DNA of 64,000 bases from Ptychodera flava (lineage: Eukaryota > Hemichordata > Enteropneusta > Ptychoderidae), in assembly GCF_041260155.1 (NCBI RefSeq), contig NC_091931.1, forward strand, positions 27,359,654 to 27,423,653, written 5' to 3'. This document shows, piece by piece, positions 32,661 to 45,372 of this stretch; position 1 is the first letter of the stretch; each line of letters begins with the position of its first letter. The position numbers were made by a program, and so were the translations under genes. The notes below the pieces were generated by a model. It was not told where the DNA came from and searched no databases. It worked only from the letters and a program-made list of their open reading frames with translations.

Positions 32661-33098
32661 TTTTTTAAGTGGCAGGTAAACAGTTGTTTACGGCAGTAGA
32701 ATATAAGAATATAGCTAGAACGTTAACGCCCGGCACCTTTTTGATCGACTTCTTGGCACAAAATGCATCCACGCCGGATATCTTTACGATGTTGTCCGCA
32801 AGGAAGGTGCTCCTGAAAAAGATAGTTGAAACATGTGGCAAGAAGGGAGAGAACAAGGAAAAAGGCACGTACACAAAACAAGGTTTAACAGCAGTATTCT
32901 TTATTCTTTCTCATATTTCCATTGGCGATTATCGTGTCCCTGTGATCAATCAAACATCCAGCAAGACAATCTGCTGAAATTTCTTCCTCCGATTTACATG
33001 GTAAATATCTCGATATAGTAAGCCTATAGACCTTGGGCAAATGCATCGAAAAATGAAAGCTTAGCTTTCCCTCCTCATTTTTTCAAGTAGACTATATC

Positions 33099-35261
33099 TT
33101 AGGATGCGTTCACAAAAAATGGTAGGGGTGGGCTGGAGGAATTCACTGAGGGGAGGTTTGAAAATTTTTGGGGTAGTCGAGGAGGTACTTGGAAGTTTTG
33201 CTCTGCCTATAGGGGGACCTGAAAATATTTTGGTTCTCAACATTTTGATGTTATCTAATGTTAATAATAGTTTAGCAAAATGTAGAACCATTTTGTCGCA
33301 TTTCATGACTTTAATCTCGAAAAAATCTTAAAATGTATGAATCCCATTAAAGCCCAATAGCTGTATCTGTTAGCTCCATTTTTGTGAATTTACTTCCAAA
33401 TTAAAACAAGTTCGTGGGAATGTACTCGTTGAGGAGTATTTATACAAGTATAATAAACTGTCCACTGGGACTGCATGTGCAATTTTGAGCAAGATAAAAT
33501 TAATAATAAAAGTTTGCCTAAGATTAAAATGGCGCCCTCATGCAAATAAAGCAAAAACACTGTACGTCGTGCATACATGCATTGGAATCTTCACAGAAAC
33601 AACAGAGTAGTTCAATATAATGCATATAGTGCTGAATGTTTCCCACTGGGACATCATATGCTTTGTTTTCTTTGTAATATTACCACTTTTTAAAAATGGC
33701 GAGAAATCAAAATAACGTTAAAATTTATATTGTCCAATTTTTCAGTAGTAAAAGACTATACCCTTTATATTTGTAGTATCTAAAGAAAGCAGAGGAAATA
33801 GAAAGCCTTTTTAGGTCAACAAATATCAAGAGTTACAGTTATAGGGGCTTTAAATTTTCGTAAAAAGAACAAGTTGGCCTTGTCTGCAACTGCTGATAGT
33901 TTTTAAAAATACTTCTACGCAATGTATCAAATACAGATTTTTTGGTGTCCCTCTACAGCTGCTGAAACACACAATATTCGGATTTTTCAACAAAGCCTGT
34001 ATATCTAAATATTGGTGATAATTGAATTAGAGTTCAGACTGAAAGTTATTTGTCAATGATACAAATGCACGGTACGCGTAGGCTGTGTTGGCAAGCTGAA
34101 TACTGGGCAGGTCAACATGCTTTACGGAGTAGAACAAGAACTCAGTTGTGTAAACTGAAAAAAAATATTGTCAAAATACAAAGTTAGTACAGCCACTGCC
34201 CTGCTACTGCAGTGTCACCGTCACTGCATACCGGCAGCGACAGTGATAGCTCCAACTCTGGTAGTTGAAGAAGAGTTTGGGTCATATGAACACTCAATTG
34301 ACAGTGAAACGTACATGTACTTGCACACAAGATCAGGCTAGAGAGCAAAACATGGAAGACCAGGAGACCTAACAATTATCAGGGATTGTTGTTTTCTGGA
34401 TCAATCAAATACTAGAGAAAACAATCAAATACTAGAGAAAAAAGATCGGGTCACCATGCTTGAATTTTTTACAAATGTACGATGAAAAGTCACAGTTTTG
34501 CTCGAAAAACACTTGAATTCAATATATAAAACCATTCATTTCAAGTTCATGCATGCAGTGAATTAAATTTTCACATCTCATCGTACAATAATACAAAAGT
34601 AAAACATTGAACAGTAAAGACTCTAATTTAAATGGAATCATTTATTTTTTACCAAATTTGCCAATTTACACCCCAAATTTCTAAGATTGACACGTTTATT
34701 TGATGGAACATTTTAACCTTCCAGTATTGTCAGTTTTGTTAAAACATTTGTAAGTATCATATAGGTTGTATATGTCTTTTACTTTTGAAAAAAAAATTCG
34801 GTAGGCCACTGAGCTCAGTTTTTCACAATTTGTCAAAACTTAGTCAGGAATTCACAATTTGCACACTCTCTCATGATTGTCATTTGTGTGCTTTTCAGCT
34901 GGTGCCATTGACCTGGCCAGAGTTTGATTAACTCAAGTCGGCTTAGACTGATAAATCCAAAACGTCCACCGATGCATTTAAAATGAATCAATTTAAGAAC
35001 TGCTGATAAGAGGTAGTGTTGAACATCTACGAGCAGAACTACGCAATACATGATTATTTTCAATTTTACCTTGCGTACATTCCTAATAAATATGCGGCTA
35101 TATGATAATTTCGGGGGGGGGGGGACTTGAAAAATTTTGATCATATAGACGGGGGAAGGGGACTTGAAAATGTTTTAGGGTATTGAGGGGGGGTCTGAAA
35201 AAAATAAAATTTCAATCACGATTCCTCCACCCCCTCACCATATTTTGTGAACACAGCCTTA
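33099..35261. mobile_element. TTA-flanked element, copy in the relic
   Basis: The element spans 33102-35258. Ends GGATGCGTTCACAAAAAATG and, inverted, GGCTGTGTTCACAAAATATG continue through GGGTGGAGGAAT-type sequence, with TTA on both sides. Gene A intron 2 has a single TTA at the matching place (25126-25128). A PIF/Harbinger-type non-autonomous element is the likeliest reading. The copy in gene B is about 0.85 kb shorter. Confidence 0.8.
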
Positions 35262-35747
35262 CAAAATTCATTCATTTACCCGCGTATTAGTATACAGAAA
35301 ATCATGACATTCATACGGTCAACACACGGCTAATATGGGTGAGAAGTGTATTGCTTGCATTGATTTTGAATCTCTGTGCAACTATATTTTCCGCCATATC
35401 AATGTCGTCCTATTCAGCATTAGATATTATTGACGAGACATTCAGGCGAATGTGTCTTATGGTAAAAATCCACAGCCATATTGAGTTGCATGAGGAAGAG
35501 ACTGGTGGTCGAATATCCCACGCAAGATAAGTTGACGAAATATCAAGCCATCCCAATCTCCTTGCCACTTCGGAAACGGTTGGCAAGTTGGCTGAATGTA
35601 TCGGTACTTTTTAAAGGGACAAAGTCGGCCATTTTCATGAATTTTGTTTGATGCAAGATAATACTTATATTGTTTGACATGTTGAAAGATACTGAATAAA
35701 CGGGTGACCAGTTTTGCTCTGCCTATAGGGGGACCTATAGGCATCGA

Positions 35748-36990
35748 CCAGAACACATTTTACTAGCCAAATATTGTACACGCTCTAAACATTGACATTA
35801 GAATACCCCAACTCTTCAGAGTTGGTATTCGTGACACCAAAGCGCCAAATACTAAGCAAACAAAATATTAAATGTTGTGGTAGAGGTTTGTGGCAACTGA
35901 CCACTTGACTGCATGCACTACATTGTACGATAAAACATCGAAACTTTCTCCATCAAAAAGCCATTCTTCCATTTCTTGGACTTTTAAGATAGCAACCGCC
36001 TTTAAATTCAATGACTTTTGTCCTATTTAGGTTTAGCCTGTTACAACATATGACCTCGAGAACGTTTCTTGATGGTCTGTACTTACAGAGGGCGCTGTAA
36101 GCCAACGCAATGACAGTATCAGCAAAGAGTACTGAATTATCTGGATTCAATTAACATATAATTTCAACTGGATCAGGGGAAGTTGTATAACCATCGTGAA
36201 TAGAAACTGATGGATAACTACACGTAGATACAATTTGCAGAATTTATTTTGTGGAAGAAATGGATTGAATTGACCTTTTAATGATACTGTAGGAAGTGGG
36301 TAGTTACCATCTTTTTATTTCTCTCCTCCCGAAAGAAAATTTGTACTCTTGATGTCTTCAAATGACATTGAAGAACTTACTACATGTACAGGTAAGCTTA
36401 TCTTTTACTTCTTGTGCTATGGCTTTGAGGAAGGATACCGAAATAAAATAATTTTTACAAAAAGTATGTTTCCTGTCTTCATACATGAGTATTGTTAGTA
36501 TCTTCGGTCGATGACCTTGAATACTGAATAAAGGCCATTGAACGTAAAGGAAGCGCGCCAGCAGTGTTTACCTACAGAATGTAAGCGGCATCCCATAAAA
36601 TTTCGGTAGACCTTTTTTGTTTCCCCTAATGAACATCGTTCATCAATTACTATAGACACAAATGACCGAATTAATGTCAGTCATTGACATATCGAGTTTA
36701 TGTCGTTGAAATCTTCCCCTGTGGGCTCTATGACCTTGTAGCATGTAGTTGACGTGACATGTTGCTGAGCAACACATTCAGCGTAGCAGATTTCTCTGAA
36801 CCATTACAATACTTAACGCCACCCTTCTCACGTGAAGTGGTTTGTTACATATCCTACTGCAGTGTAATTTGTCAGAAGGAACCCATTAAACCTTGGAGGG
36901 TGGCTAGGATGAGAAAATATTGAATAGTCATTGAATAGTCGCCGTTCTTCATCACAGTGTTGTTTCGAGGTTTTGGAATTTTCCTTTATT
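35748..36990. repeat. Duplicated 3' flank (relic copy)
   Basis: Nearly identical over long stretches to 46377-47460 downstream of gene B, for example GACATTAGAATACCCCAACT and GATACTGTAGGAAGTGGGTA. It then joins the gene B upstream block near 36925. Confidence 0.85.
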
Positions 36991-39170
36991 ACTGAGGGTG
37001 GACCGGTGGGGCAAGTCAAGGATGTTCTATTAGGTAAAATGTGACCCTCCATCTATAGCCCCATAAAAATGTGATCCTCCCATCTTTTCCAATTCGTAAA
37101 ACATGACTCTCCCCGACACACTTCCATGTTTACCGACCGGAAAGAAAACGCTGAGGGTTTAAGGTCACGTGAGACAGCGTGACTGCCATAAAATGAGTTA
37201 TGGTTCACGAGAACAGTTTTGGACGAAGGGCGTGGTGGAGGTAGCACAGAGAAGGAGTCTGAACACGGTACATAGAGGCCTTCTGTGGGCTCCCAACTCA
37301 ATGATGATACAGGGCAAGACAACCAACATGTTTCGAGAAATTTCAGCAAAGGAGTTTTAGTGTGTTTTCAGAGTAAACATAGCATTTAAAAGAATTTAGG
37401 ACAAGAAAAGTTGGAGGGGAAAGTAAAAGCTGTTCGTCAACTGCCCTCCCGCAACGAGTTTAAAAAGTTTCCCCTCCCACTAAATACTTCCCCTCTCCCC
37501 TCCTCACAACCAAACCTCTCCAGTGACCCTCTCCTACCTATAAAAGTCCTTACTTCCCTCTCGCCCAACAACAAAAGTTCCCGGCTCTCTCATCAACATA
37601 TGATTTTGTCCCTTCCATCTAAGTGTGCAAACTTTTAGGTTCGTGAAGACTTCTTTTTATACCCTACAATACAAGTTTAATTTATCAGGGTTTGCCCACT
37701 AGATGTCGGAGGGGGTTGTTATCGCATGATGGACATATCTTTTTTTCAGAATTCGAGGATCTGAGGAAAGTGATGAAGACCTTTTACAGTATGTCTGTTA
37801 ACACCACTCACGGGTTGTGTGTCGCTACCAGGCTAATTGAGAAAAGGACGGCTCAAGTTTTCTCATGAGAAAACTCGTTATAATGATCTTAAAATAATGT
37901 TACAAAAGAAGGCGCAAATATTTGTGTCACCCGTACACTACAGCCACATCCAGTTATGTGAAAGCTATAGGGCGATAAAGCGTGCGACTAAAATGCTTTG
38001 CTCATTGCGATTTAGGACAGGGTCCAATATCATGCAGGTTGTGACCCACAGTTGGGTTGTTGAAAATTACAGTACGTACTACCGACACCCGACTGGGTCG
38101 GGAAGACATTTGATTCCCGCCAATGTATGCATGTCGTCTCATACCGTTGTCGTTGGGTCACAGTGTCGATCGACATCATCGGATGCAATCGTCCAAGTAT
38201 ACAGTCTCTCCCCCGTTGTCACGTACCTTGTAAATGGAAACAATCATATATAATGATTTATGAAGCTTTAAAAAAATTAGTCTCGGACACAAGTAACATT
38301 TTCTTCCCTCTCCATACTATAGTAGGAATATTGAAATAGAAAAATCTCGGTCTTGAAACTTCCTGGGGTCATGTACAATGTGCAATTTTATATTCTCACA
38401 AATGAACTCTAGCCTCGACTAGAATAACACTGCAGAAATACAGTCTACGTTGACTATTGTTAAATCACTGTCTGTGAAAAGAGACCCACTTGGTACATAA
38501 GGAGTGTCAATACATGATTTGTGGGTGAAACAAAGACGTGTTTCGTAAAACGGAACAAAAAAGAGTTGAACACATCAAAATTTACAGCTTTTCGGTCTCG
38601 GTGCAGGATGCATTAGTTTGAGGAAATGACGTGCCGTTCACAGTTTCTGCAAATGACGTCGCATCAAGGATTTTCGGGAATAATTTGTGTTCTTTTCTTT
38701 ATTGAGTAAATTTCAACCTTTAACTTACTAAAACATCAATGGCGCCATCGAAGGCAAGTATTGTATATTGCTTTATGCAAATAAGTTGATCTTTATTGAT
38801 GTTGTATGTTTACAACAGTTGCTATGGCTGTCTCCTTGATGAGTGTCAATTTCCGCTTATTGTTTCAATACTGTGCTCCAAACTATGTTTGTCATAGAAT
38901 ATGACACATGACAGATACAATCTGTAGAAATGCCATCTACATGAACATACTCTACGGCAGAATTGTCTTTAGGCGTACTTCATTACTGTAAAAGGGTATT
39001 TTTAGAATATTCTAATCCAGTCGTAATCATATTACCTAGCAGTATCAAAGAATATTTTTGTTGAAAGTGAAAGTTTCACAGGCCATTCAATAGCAGTGAA
39101 ATGCTTCAACAATAGGCTAGTTGCGTGCATATACAGAAAGCGCGTATATTACAGTTCTTAACAACAGTTC

Positions 39171-39421
39171 TAGACTTGGTTCAAGTCTTGTGTATCTCCT
39201 ATTTCATACAAACCTATTTGGAATTTGGCAGCCAAGGCCAGGTTTCCTTGCGATTAATTGAACGCGTTACCTTTGAGTCTGCGCAGTAGTGAGTTAGTTT
39301 CTGCCGGATTCACGGGAGAAACTCGCCTGTATAGCGTTCACCCCACTCGTTTCACATGAAAACAGAACACCGCGTTCACCCCACACAAACATTCACAAAT
39401 CACAGACTTGAACCAAGTCTA
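39171..39421. mobile_element. MITE in the gene B promoter region
   Basis: Ends TAGACTTGGTTCAAGTCT and the inverted partner. It is absent from the matching place upstream of gene A (about 9890-9920), where the flanks are nearly continuous. It ends about 130 bp before the gene B start codon. Confidence 0.7.
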
Positions 39422-39461
39422 CAACAGTTCCTCCACCCACGGACTGTGTGTTGACCTTTGT

Positions 39462-39552
39462 AGGTGAACAGTTGTTTACGGCAGTAGAATATAGCTGGAA
39501 AGTTAACGCCCGGCACTTTCTTGAGGCCGTTTGATCGACTTCTTGGCACAAA
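39462..39552 (+). promoter_or_regulatory. Conserved leader, gene B
   Basis: Matches 9911-10010 of gene A and 32672-32776 of the relic: GTGAACAGTTGTTTACGGCA, an AGAATATAGC stretch, then GTTAACGCCCGGCAC. Likely 5' untranslated region and core promoter. Confidence 0.4.
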
Positions 39553-39784
39553 ATGCATCCACGCCGGTATATTTCGGCCCTTTTGGGAATTCTAATTTTT
39601 AGTTTACTGCAGGTCTCGGTCACTGGTTACGGCTCCGGCGCCCCGGATTCTGCTTGTACGACAATGACACCAGGCCACGTTAACGGACAGACGGGCGTAG
39701 CCTTATCACCACAAGACGGAAGCTCAAACATTTACACTCTGTCCGCATCGTCAGATTCCTATACTCCCGGGGGAACTGTATCAG
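39553..39784 (+). CDS. Gene B exon 1
   Basis: 232 nt, the same length as gene A exon 1, with donor GTGAGT (phase 1). Signal peptide plus the N-terminal Reeler half. Confidence 0.88.
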
Positions 39785-42700
39785 GTGAGTTGTGCTCTCT
39801 GTCTGTCTGTCTGTCTTCTGTCTGTCTGTCTGTCTGTCTGTCTTTATAACGCACAGATACACATCCATAGACTGTTGCTCTTTAAAGGGCAGTTCTCAAT
39901 CCCTGGTTCTCGCATTAGTTCTTGTTGACATTGAGTTAATGGTGTCAGTCCTTTGTATTCCCTTGACATTGTTATCAAGTTAGTTCCTTGGCTTTTAAAT
40001 AAAGCTGATAAAAACCTGCTCCTTTGAGAACACCCATTGTCTTCTGTTAATCATGATTTGGACGACGTTTGAAGTCGATGTTTGAATGGGCAAAGTCTAC
40101 GAGGCAGAACACGCCTGAACAGAAACACTTTCGGACACAAGTAACAGTACTCGTTAGTGCTTTTCTAATCTAGGTCAGTTGTATCAAAGCCTCTTGATCT
40201 GTGTACAATGTCGGTTATCATGATGACGTCACGCAACAGCCGTATCGAAAGTTCGACGCGCTTTAGAAAAATGTTTATGTCGTTTTGACTAGATCTATGA
40301 GTACTTTATCTCTGGAAATTCAGTTTTCAATGAGAAATTCCTTTCTTGTCGTGTATAAAATCTGGATTGACCCTGTTACCTTTAAACAGCCGGCAATGGA
40401 ATAGTCTGGTAAAAATGCGCCTTTGTTCCATTGTCAAAGGCAACCTGTGACCTTTCGTCTAAAACCTGTAATTAAGTTGTAAATAACGGCATCGCCATGT
40501 CAAACAGTCAACACTTAAAGGCTGTCTGTATAGGCTAAAAACAAAAGTATAAAGAAAGTTACTGCTGATGGACATTCAACTTTTTCCAATGTTCATAGAT
40601 CGTCAGAATAGGTGAGGTTAATAAATTTTTCATTTATTGCGAAATGAGCTGGCAAAAATGTAACAACATCAAACAACAACGAAGACGACATCAAAAACAA
40701 CAATAATTACAATATTAACAACAACAACAACAACAACAAACAACAACAACAACAATAATAATGGTTATGACTGTCATGATTACCATTTTAAAGCAATTAG
40801 CATACCTGCTTAGTTATTCTAGCAGTTTTCTGTACGATAACTGTGTCATACAATTTTTTCGACATGTAAATTGAAATTATATTTTCCATTCCCCACAGTG
40901 ACAATATCTGGAAGTCCCTTCTCCGGACTTTTACTTCAAGCGCGCCGACCAGGTCAAACAACACCTATCGGATCTTTCTCCAGTGTCCCTGGAAATACAA
41001 AGCTGAAGACGTGTAGCTCTACTGACGACAGTGTAACACACTCGAATACTAACACTAAGCCTGCAGGAACCGCGTTTATTTGGAACGCCCCGAGTAACGG
41101 CGTAGGCGACATCGAATTCGTGTGAGTAACACATTGTGAACGGAATTACCAGTTTTCATACCACCTACATGACCTTACATCCTGTTTTCGTTGCTAAATT
41201 CATTCATTTTTTTTCTCATATGCCACCTGTACATTTTTTCAATAACAAATTGCTCTTTTCTTGCAACGCTTACTGCTTTTCCATGTACTACTCTCTGCTA
41301 CCGGCAAAAACCAGTTCTGGAGGTTCAAAGTCATTTAGGACCTGCTGATTGTCAAAAAAGTAGCCCACTGCGATATTTTTTAGAATATTGTCAGCAAGGA
41401 AGATGTTCCTGAAAAAGATAGCTTATTGTGTACAGACTACTGGCGATAGTAAACAAAATATACCTAGGAATAAGCTATAGTCTCTTGTATGGTATGGTAA
41501 CATTAACTAGATATCCGCTTGTCATCCGTCTATAACATAGCTAGGGCGCTAGCAGCAGTGTCTCCGGGTTTACGATCAACCCAACATCAGCACGACAGTC
41601 TGCTGTAATTTCTTTCTTCACTTTACTTTGTGAATATATCGATATTAGTAAGCCTACAGGCTTGGGGCAAGTGTATCGATAAATGAAAGCTTAACTTTCC
41701 CTCCCCATTTTTTCAAGTAGGCCATATCTTGAGATGCGTTCACCAAAAAATAGTGAGGGGGCTGGAGGAATTCAGGGGAGGGTTTGAAAATTTTGGGGGT
41801 AGTCGAGGAGGGACTTGAAAGTTTTGCTCTGCCTATAGAAGGGGGCCCTGAAAATATTTTGATTCTCAACATTTTGATGTCACCCAATGGTTCTAATGTT
41901 AGTAATAATTAAACAAAATCTAGAACCGTTTTGTAGCATTTCATGACTTTAATCTCGAAAAAATCTAAAAATTTATGAATGTCATTAAATTTTCGTCAAA
42001 AGAACAAGTTGGCCTTGTAACGGGGCAGAAGCTGCAACTGTTGATAATTTTTTTTTCAATATTTCTATGCAATGTATCAAATACAGTTTCTTGGTGTCCC
42101 TCTGCAGCATGCTGAAACACACAATATTCAGTTTGTCACACAAAGCCTGTATATCTAAATATTGGTGATAATTGAATTAGAGTACAGACTAAAAGCTGTT
42201 TGTCAATGATACAAATGCATGGTACACGTATACAGGCTGTGTTGGCAAGCTGAATATTGGACAGCTCAACATGCTGTAGGTAGTAGAACAAGAACGCAGT
42301 TGTAAAACTGAACAAAAATATTGTCAAAATACAAAGTTAATACAGCTACTGCCTACCGGCAGTGACAGTGATAGCTCCGACTCTGATGTAGTTGAAGAAG
42401 AGTTTGGGTCATATGAACACTCAATTGACACTGAAACATACATGTACTTGTAAACAACAACAGGCCAGAGAGCAAGACATGGAGGACTACTTAACAATTA
42501 CCAGCGATTCTGGAATATGAGAACAATCAAATATTAGAGAAAAAAGATCACTATGCTTGATTTTCTACAAATATACGATGATAAGTCAGGGTTTTTCTCG
42601 GAAATCACTTAAAATCAATTTGTCAAACCATTCAAGTTCCTGCAGTGAATGAAATTTACACATCTCATCGCACACTAACACAAAAGTAAAACTTTGAACA

Positions 42701-45372
42701 GTAAAGACTCTAAGCTCAGTTTTTCACAATTTGGTAAAATGTAGCCAGGAATTCACAATTTGCATACACTCTCATGATCGTCATTTTGTGTGCTCTTCAG
42801 CTGGTGCCATTTAAGAACTGCTGATAAGAGGTAGTGTTGAACATCTGTGACCAGAACTGCGCAATAAATTATTAGTTTTACTTTGCGACCATTCCTAATA
42901 AATCTGCGGCTATATGATATGTTTTTTTGGGGAGGGGGGGGGACTTGAAAAATTTTGAGGGTATTGAGGGGGGATCTGAAAAAAAAGATTTCAATCATGA
43001 CTCCTCCAGCTCCCCCTCACCATTTATTTGAACGCAGCCTTACAAAATTCATTTCTTTACCCACATATTAGTATACAGAAAAACATGATATTCATACGGT
43101 CAACACACGGCCGATATTGGTCCTTGCCACTTCGCAAAAGATTGCCAAGTTAACTGAATGTATCGGTTATACTCTTTAAAGCTCTGGCCTTTGTTTGCTG
43201 ATTATGGGTACGTCTAGGAAGCAGTGATATAATAGCAACATTTACGCAGGTTTTACACTTGTTATTATTCTTAAAATAATTTAATACCTTGCGTATATTG
43301 AACAGATGCAGTGCTTGGGTTCACGAGAATTGAGTTTTGGATGAAGTGAAAAAGCACACTGAAGTAGTCACAACATGGCACACAAAAACAGTCAGTGTGC
43401 TCCTTCCTTGACGAAAGTAACGAGGACCGTTCTAATGGTGCAGACTTGCCCTTTGTGAATATCTGACCGAACAGTCGATGGCTGTGTCTGCAGAAAAGGT
43501 AAACCATTCGCTACTGATGTGCAAGCATTGGTTATATGATTTTGTCATATAATATTTATATAGTTTGATCACTTCATGTTTCAGAGCCACGGTAGCAAAG
43601 AACCATGACTTGTATTGGGTGAACATAAAATCCAGTGTTTTGACAGAGGCTACAGAGTTGACCACTCCTGCGCCCTCTAGCGACGTGCCACCCCGACCTG
43701 TCGACAGTAACACGACGCCAGGTAGGTGGGGAAGTACAATATATATTTTAGCTCAAGCAGGGGACTATGTATCATAGGGTAGGTGACCATTTTCCCAACG
43801 TCAGGAGGGCATATTGTCTCCTGCCTCGAGGGTACATAGTCCCTTGTTTTGGCTGCAGTGTTTTATTACACGCCTCTGTTCAGTCTATTAATAGTTTTCA
43901 CTCCGAACTTTTGGCTTCACAATGAGCTTATACAATTTAACTGTCGAAATGCTCTATTTCAATGAAAGACGAAATCCGTTAACCTTTATAATCGAACTGC
44001 GCATTGATTTATTTTCATCACTGTTATTCGATTTATCGATTTTTATACACAACTTTAACAGTATTTCCTATGTAAAACATGTAATTTGATCATTTTCAAA
44101 TCAAGTTGAAAATAGTTCCGTGTCGCTTTCAGTCAAATGATGACTATGCCGCCGGCTACGTCATCAACAAGTTACAATTTAATCCTGTGGAGCATGCGAC
44201 GTTCGATATATGAGGCATGTAATAAAGAGTAACATTGACTTCCCTAAACCCATTACGATACTTCAAAATTCACACGTTATATTTTATGTATTGGGTGTTT
44301 TGTATCTGAAGGATTTCACTTCAGCGGCAAGTCACAGTTACGACATAAAGAAACAAATAGCCCAGAATTTACGGTAGAATTCCCTTTGTAATGGAAAGGT
44401 GACTTTGAAAAATAAACAGCAAACGAGAAACATGATTGGAACTAATTTGGGATACTTGGATGGTGAATTAATGTCGGTTTAATCTGCAAATGTAAGCTCA
44501 CCTGCTTTTCTTTTTAAGTTATACCCTCGTTTTTATGACTACTTTGTAATATTGTAACTATCAGCTATAGGGCACTAAACACTTTTGAGAAATTTGAAAA
44601 ATTTGAAGATCCAATTGTCCCAAATTAGTTCCAATCGTGTTGAGAGGTAAGTACGTCAAATTCACTGAGAATTGACATATATAGTTCGCTATATTTAATG
44701 TAGTGGGATAATTCTTCATGTGATTTAAACACGCAAAGCTGTCGAACCTTTCGCAATGCATTTGATCCCTAAGGCAAGTTTAGGTCACGGCCCCTCTAGT
44801 TGTGGAGGGACTGTGTTCCGGTATAAGTTTGATGTAGCAAGTATGGGCAACGGTGACACCATCATTTAATCACTTGTTGGCCCGTAATATTGTGTCATAA
44901 GAACTAATCTTAGAGCACTGCTACCATAAGGGTGCTTGACGTATTATGACATGTACGATGCACTAAAACAAACAAACAAACAAAAAAACAAAACAAAGCA
45001 ACAAAAACAGGAAAAAAACCAAAATTGTGCAATTTCTCAAACCGACGTCCAAGAGGCTGACTAGCGGCATTTAACCATATTCACATGCCCGTGGTCAACC
45101 TAATCCACTTGGTTGGCACGGTAGGTTTTTCATAGTTTATTTCTGATTGCGATGCCTGGAAAAGCTGGACCCCATGCCGCGCCACGTTCTATTAGACACA
45201 AAAAGACGCTAAATCATGAAAATGTGCATACTATATTCTTTTTTATTTCACTGCAAGTACAAAATTACTGCTTTTTCGTTCAACAGGCGCAGTGGGTGAC
45301 GGGAAACGACTAAAGCAGACACTGACAGGTGTCATGGCCGCCGTAATGACAGTAGCTCTTCTCACGGTATAA
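39553..45372 (+). CDS. Reeler-domain gene B, GPI-like surface protein
   Basis: Exons 39553-39784, 40899-41121, 43585-43721 and 45287-45372 join into 225 codons with phases 1-2-1. The signal peptide is nearly that of gene A, and the Reeler domain has Cys35 and Cys116. The protein matches A across exon 2, but a loop around residues 44-58 reads VNGQTGVALSPQDG instead of VDKNTREALSPEDE. The stalk is longer and proline-rich (TTPAPSSDVPPRPVDSNTT, with a sequon at Asn194). The last exon is unrelated to that of A and ends TGVMAAVMTVALLTV after a basic GDGKRLKQTL spacer. A small-residue site, a polar spacer and a terminal hydrophobic run make a good GPI-signal pattern. A type I membrane tail is the alternative. 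Function beyond a secreted Reeler fold is not shown by the sequence. Confidence 0.87.
40899..41121 (+). CDS. Gene B exon 2
   Basis: Acceptor TTCCCCACAG, donor GTGAGT (phase 2). The protein is identical to gene A exon 2. Confidence 0.9.
41729..43042. mobile_element. TTA-flanked element in gene B intron 2
   Basis: The element spans 41732-43039. It is the same insertion as in the relic copy, internally shorter. Ends begin ATGCGTTCACC and GGCTGCGTTC (inverted). Near 42358-42450 it holds a short frame reading GSDSDSSDSDVVEEEFGSYE, a possible trace of a transposon-encoded acidic segment. Confidence 0.8.
43585..43721 (+). CDS. Gene B exon 3
   Basis: Acceptor ATGTTTCAG, donor GTAGGT (phase 1). Codes for ATVAKNHDLYWVNIKSS and the Pro/Thr-rich stalk. 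Confidence 0.87.
45287..45372 (+). CDS. Gene B exon 4 (hydrophobic tail)
   Basis: Acceptor CGTTCAACAG. The frame GAVGDGKRLKQTLTGVMAA continues VMTVALLTV and stops with TAA. Too short to be found by an open-frame search; supported by phase, position and the matching design in A and C. Confidence 0.78.

Larger units (their letters stand above)
32672..37000 (+). pseudogene. Relic fifth Reeler gene copy
   Basis: Positions 32672-32786 repeat the promoter and leader of genes A and B up to ATGCATCCACGCCGG, then switch to sequence that matches intron 2 (GCAAGGAAGGTGCTCCTG, compare 41395). The rest is collinear with intron 2 of genes A and B and, from 35748, with the 3' flank of gene B (46377-47460). 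Exon 2, exon 3 and exon 4 are all missing, so it codes for nothing. The retained TTA-flanked element at 33102-35258 is the same insertion as in gene B intron 2, placing this copy closer to B than to A. Confidence 0.75.
36920..41300. repeat. Segmental duplication, gene B copy
   Basis: Partner of 5930-11600. The junction with the relic lies in TTGAATAGTCATTGAATAGTC. The unoccupied target of element H1 is at 37799-37801. Confidence 0.85.

Noticed and set aside
32669-32977. 102-codon frame in the relic copy
   Set aside because: It starts in the former leader in a different frame and crosses into intron-derived sequence; no domain.
37837-38253. 138-codon frame upstream of gene B
   Set aside because: The matching frame in the gene A copy is broken by length changes and no domain is recognised; more likely non-coding.
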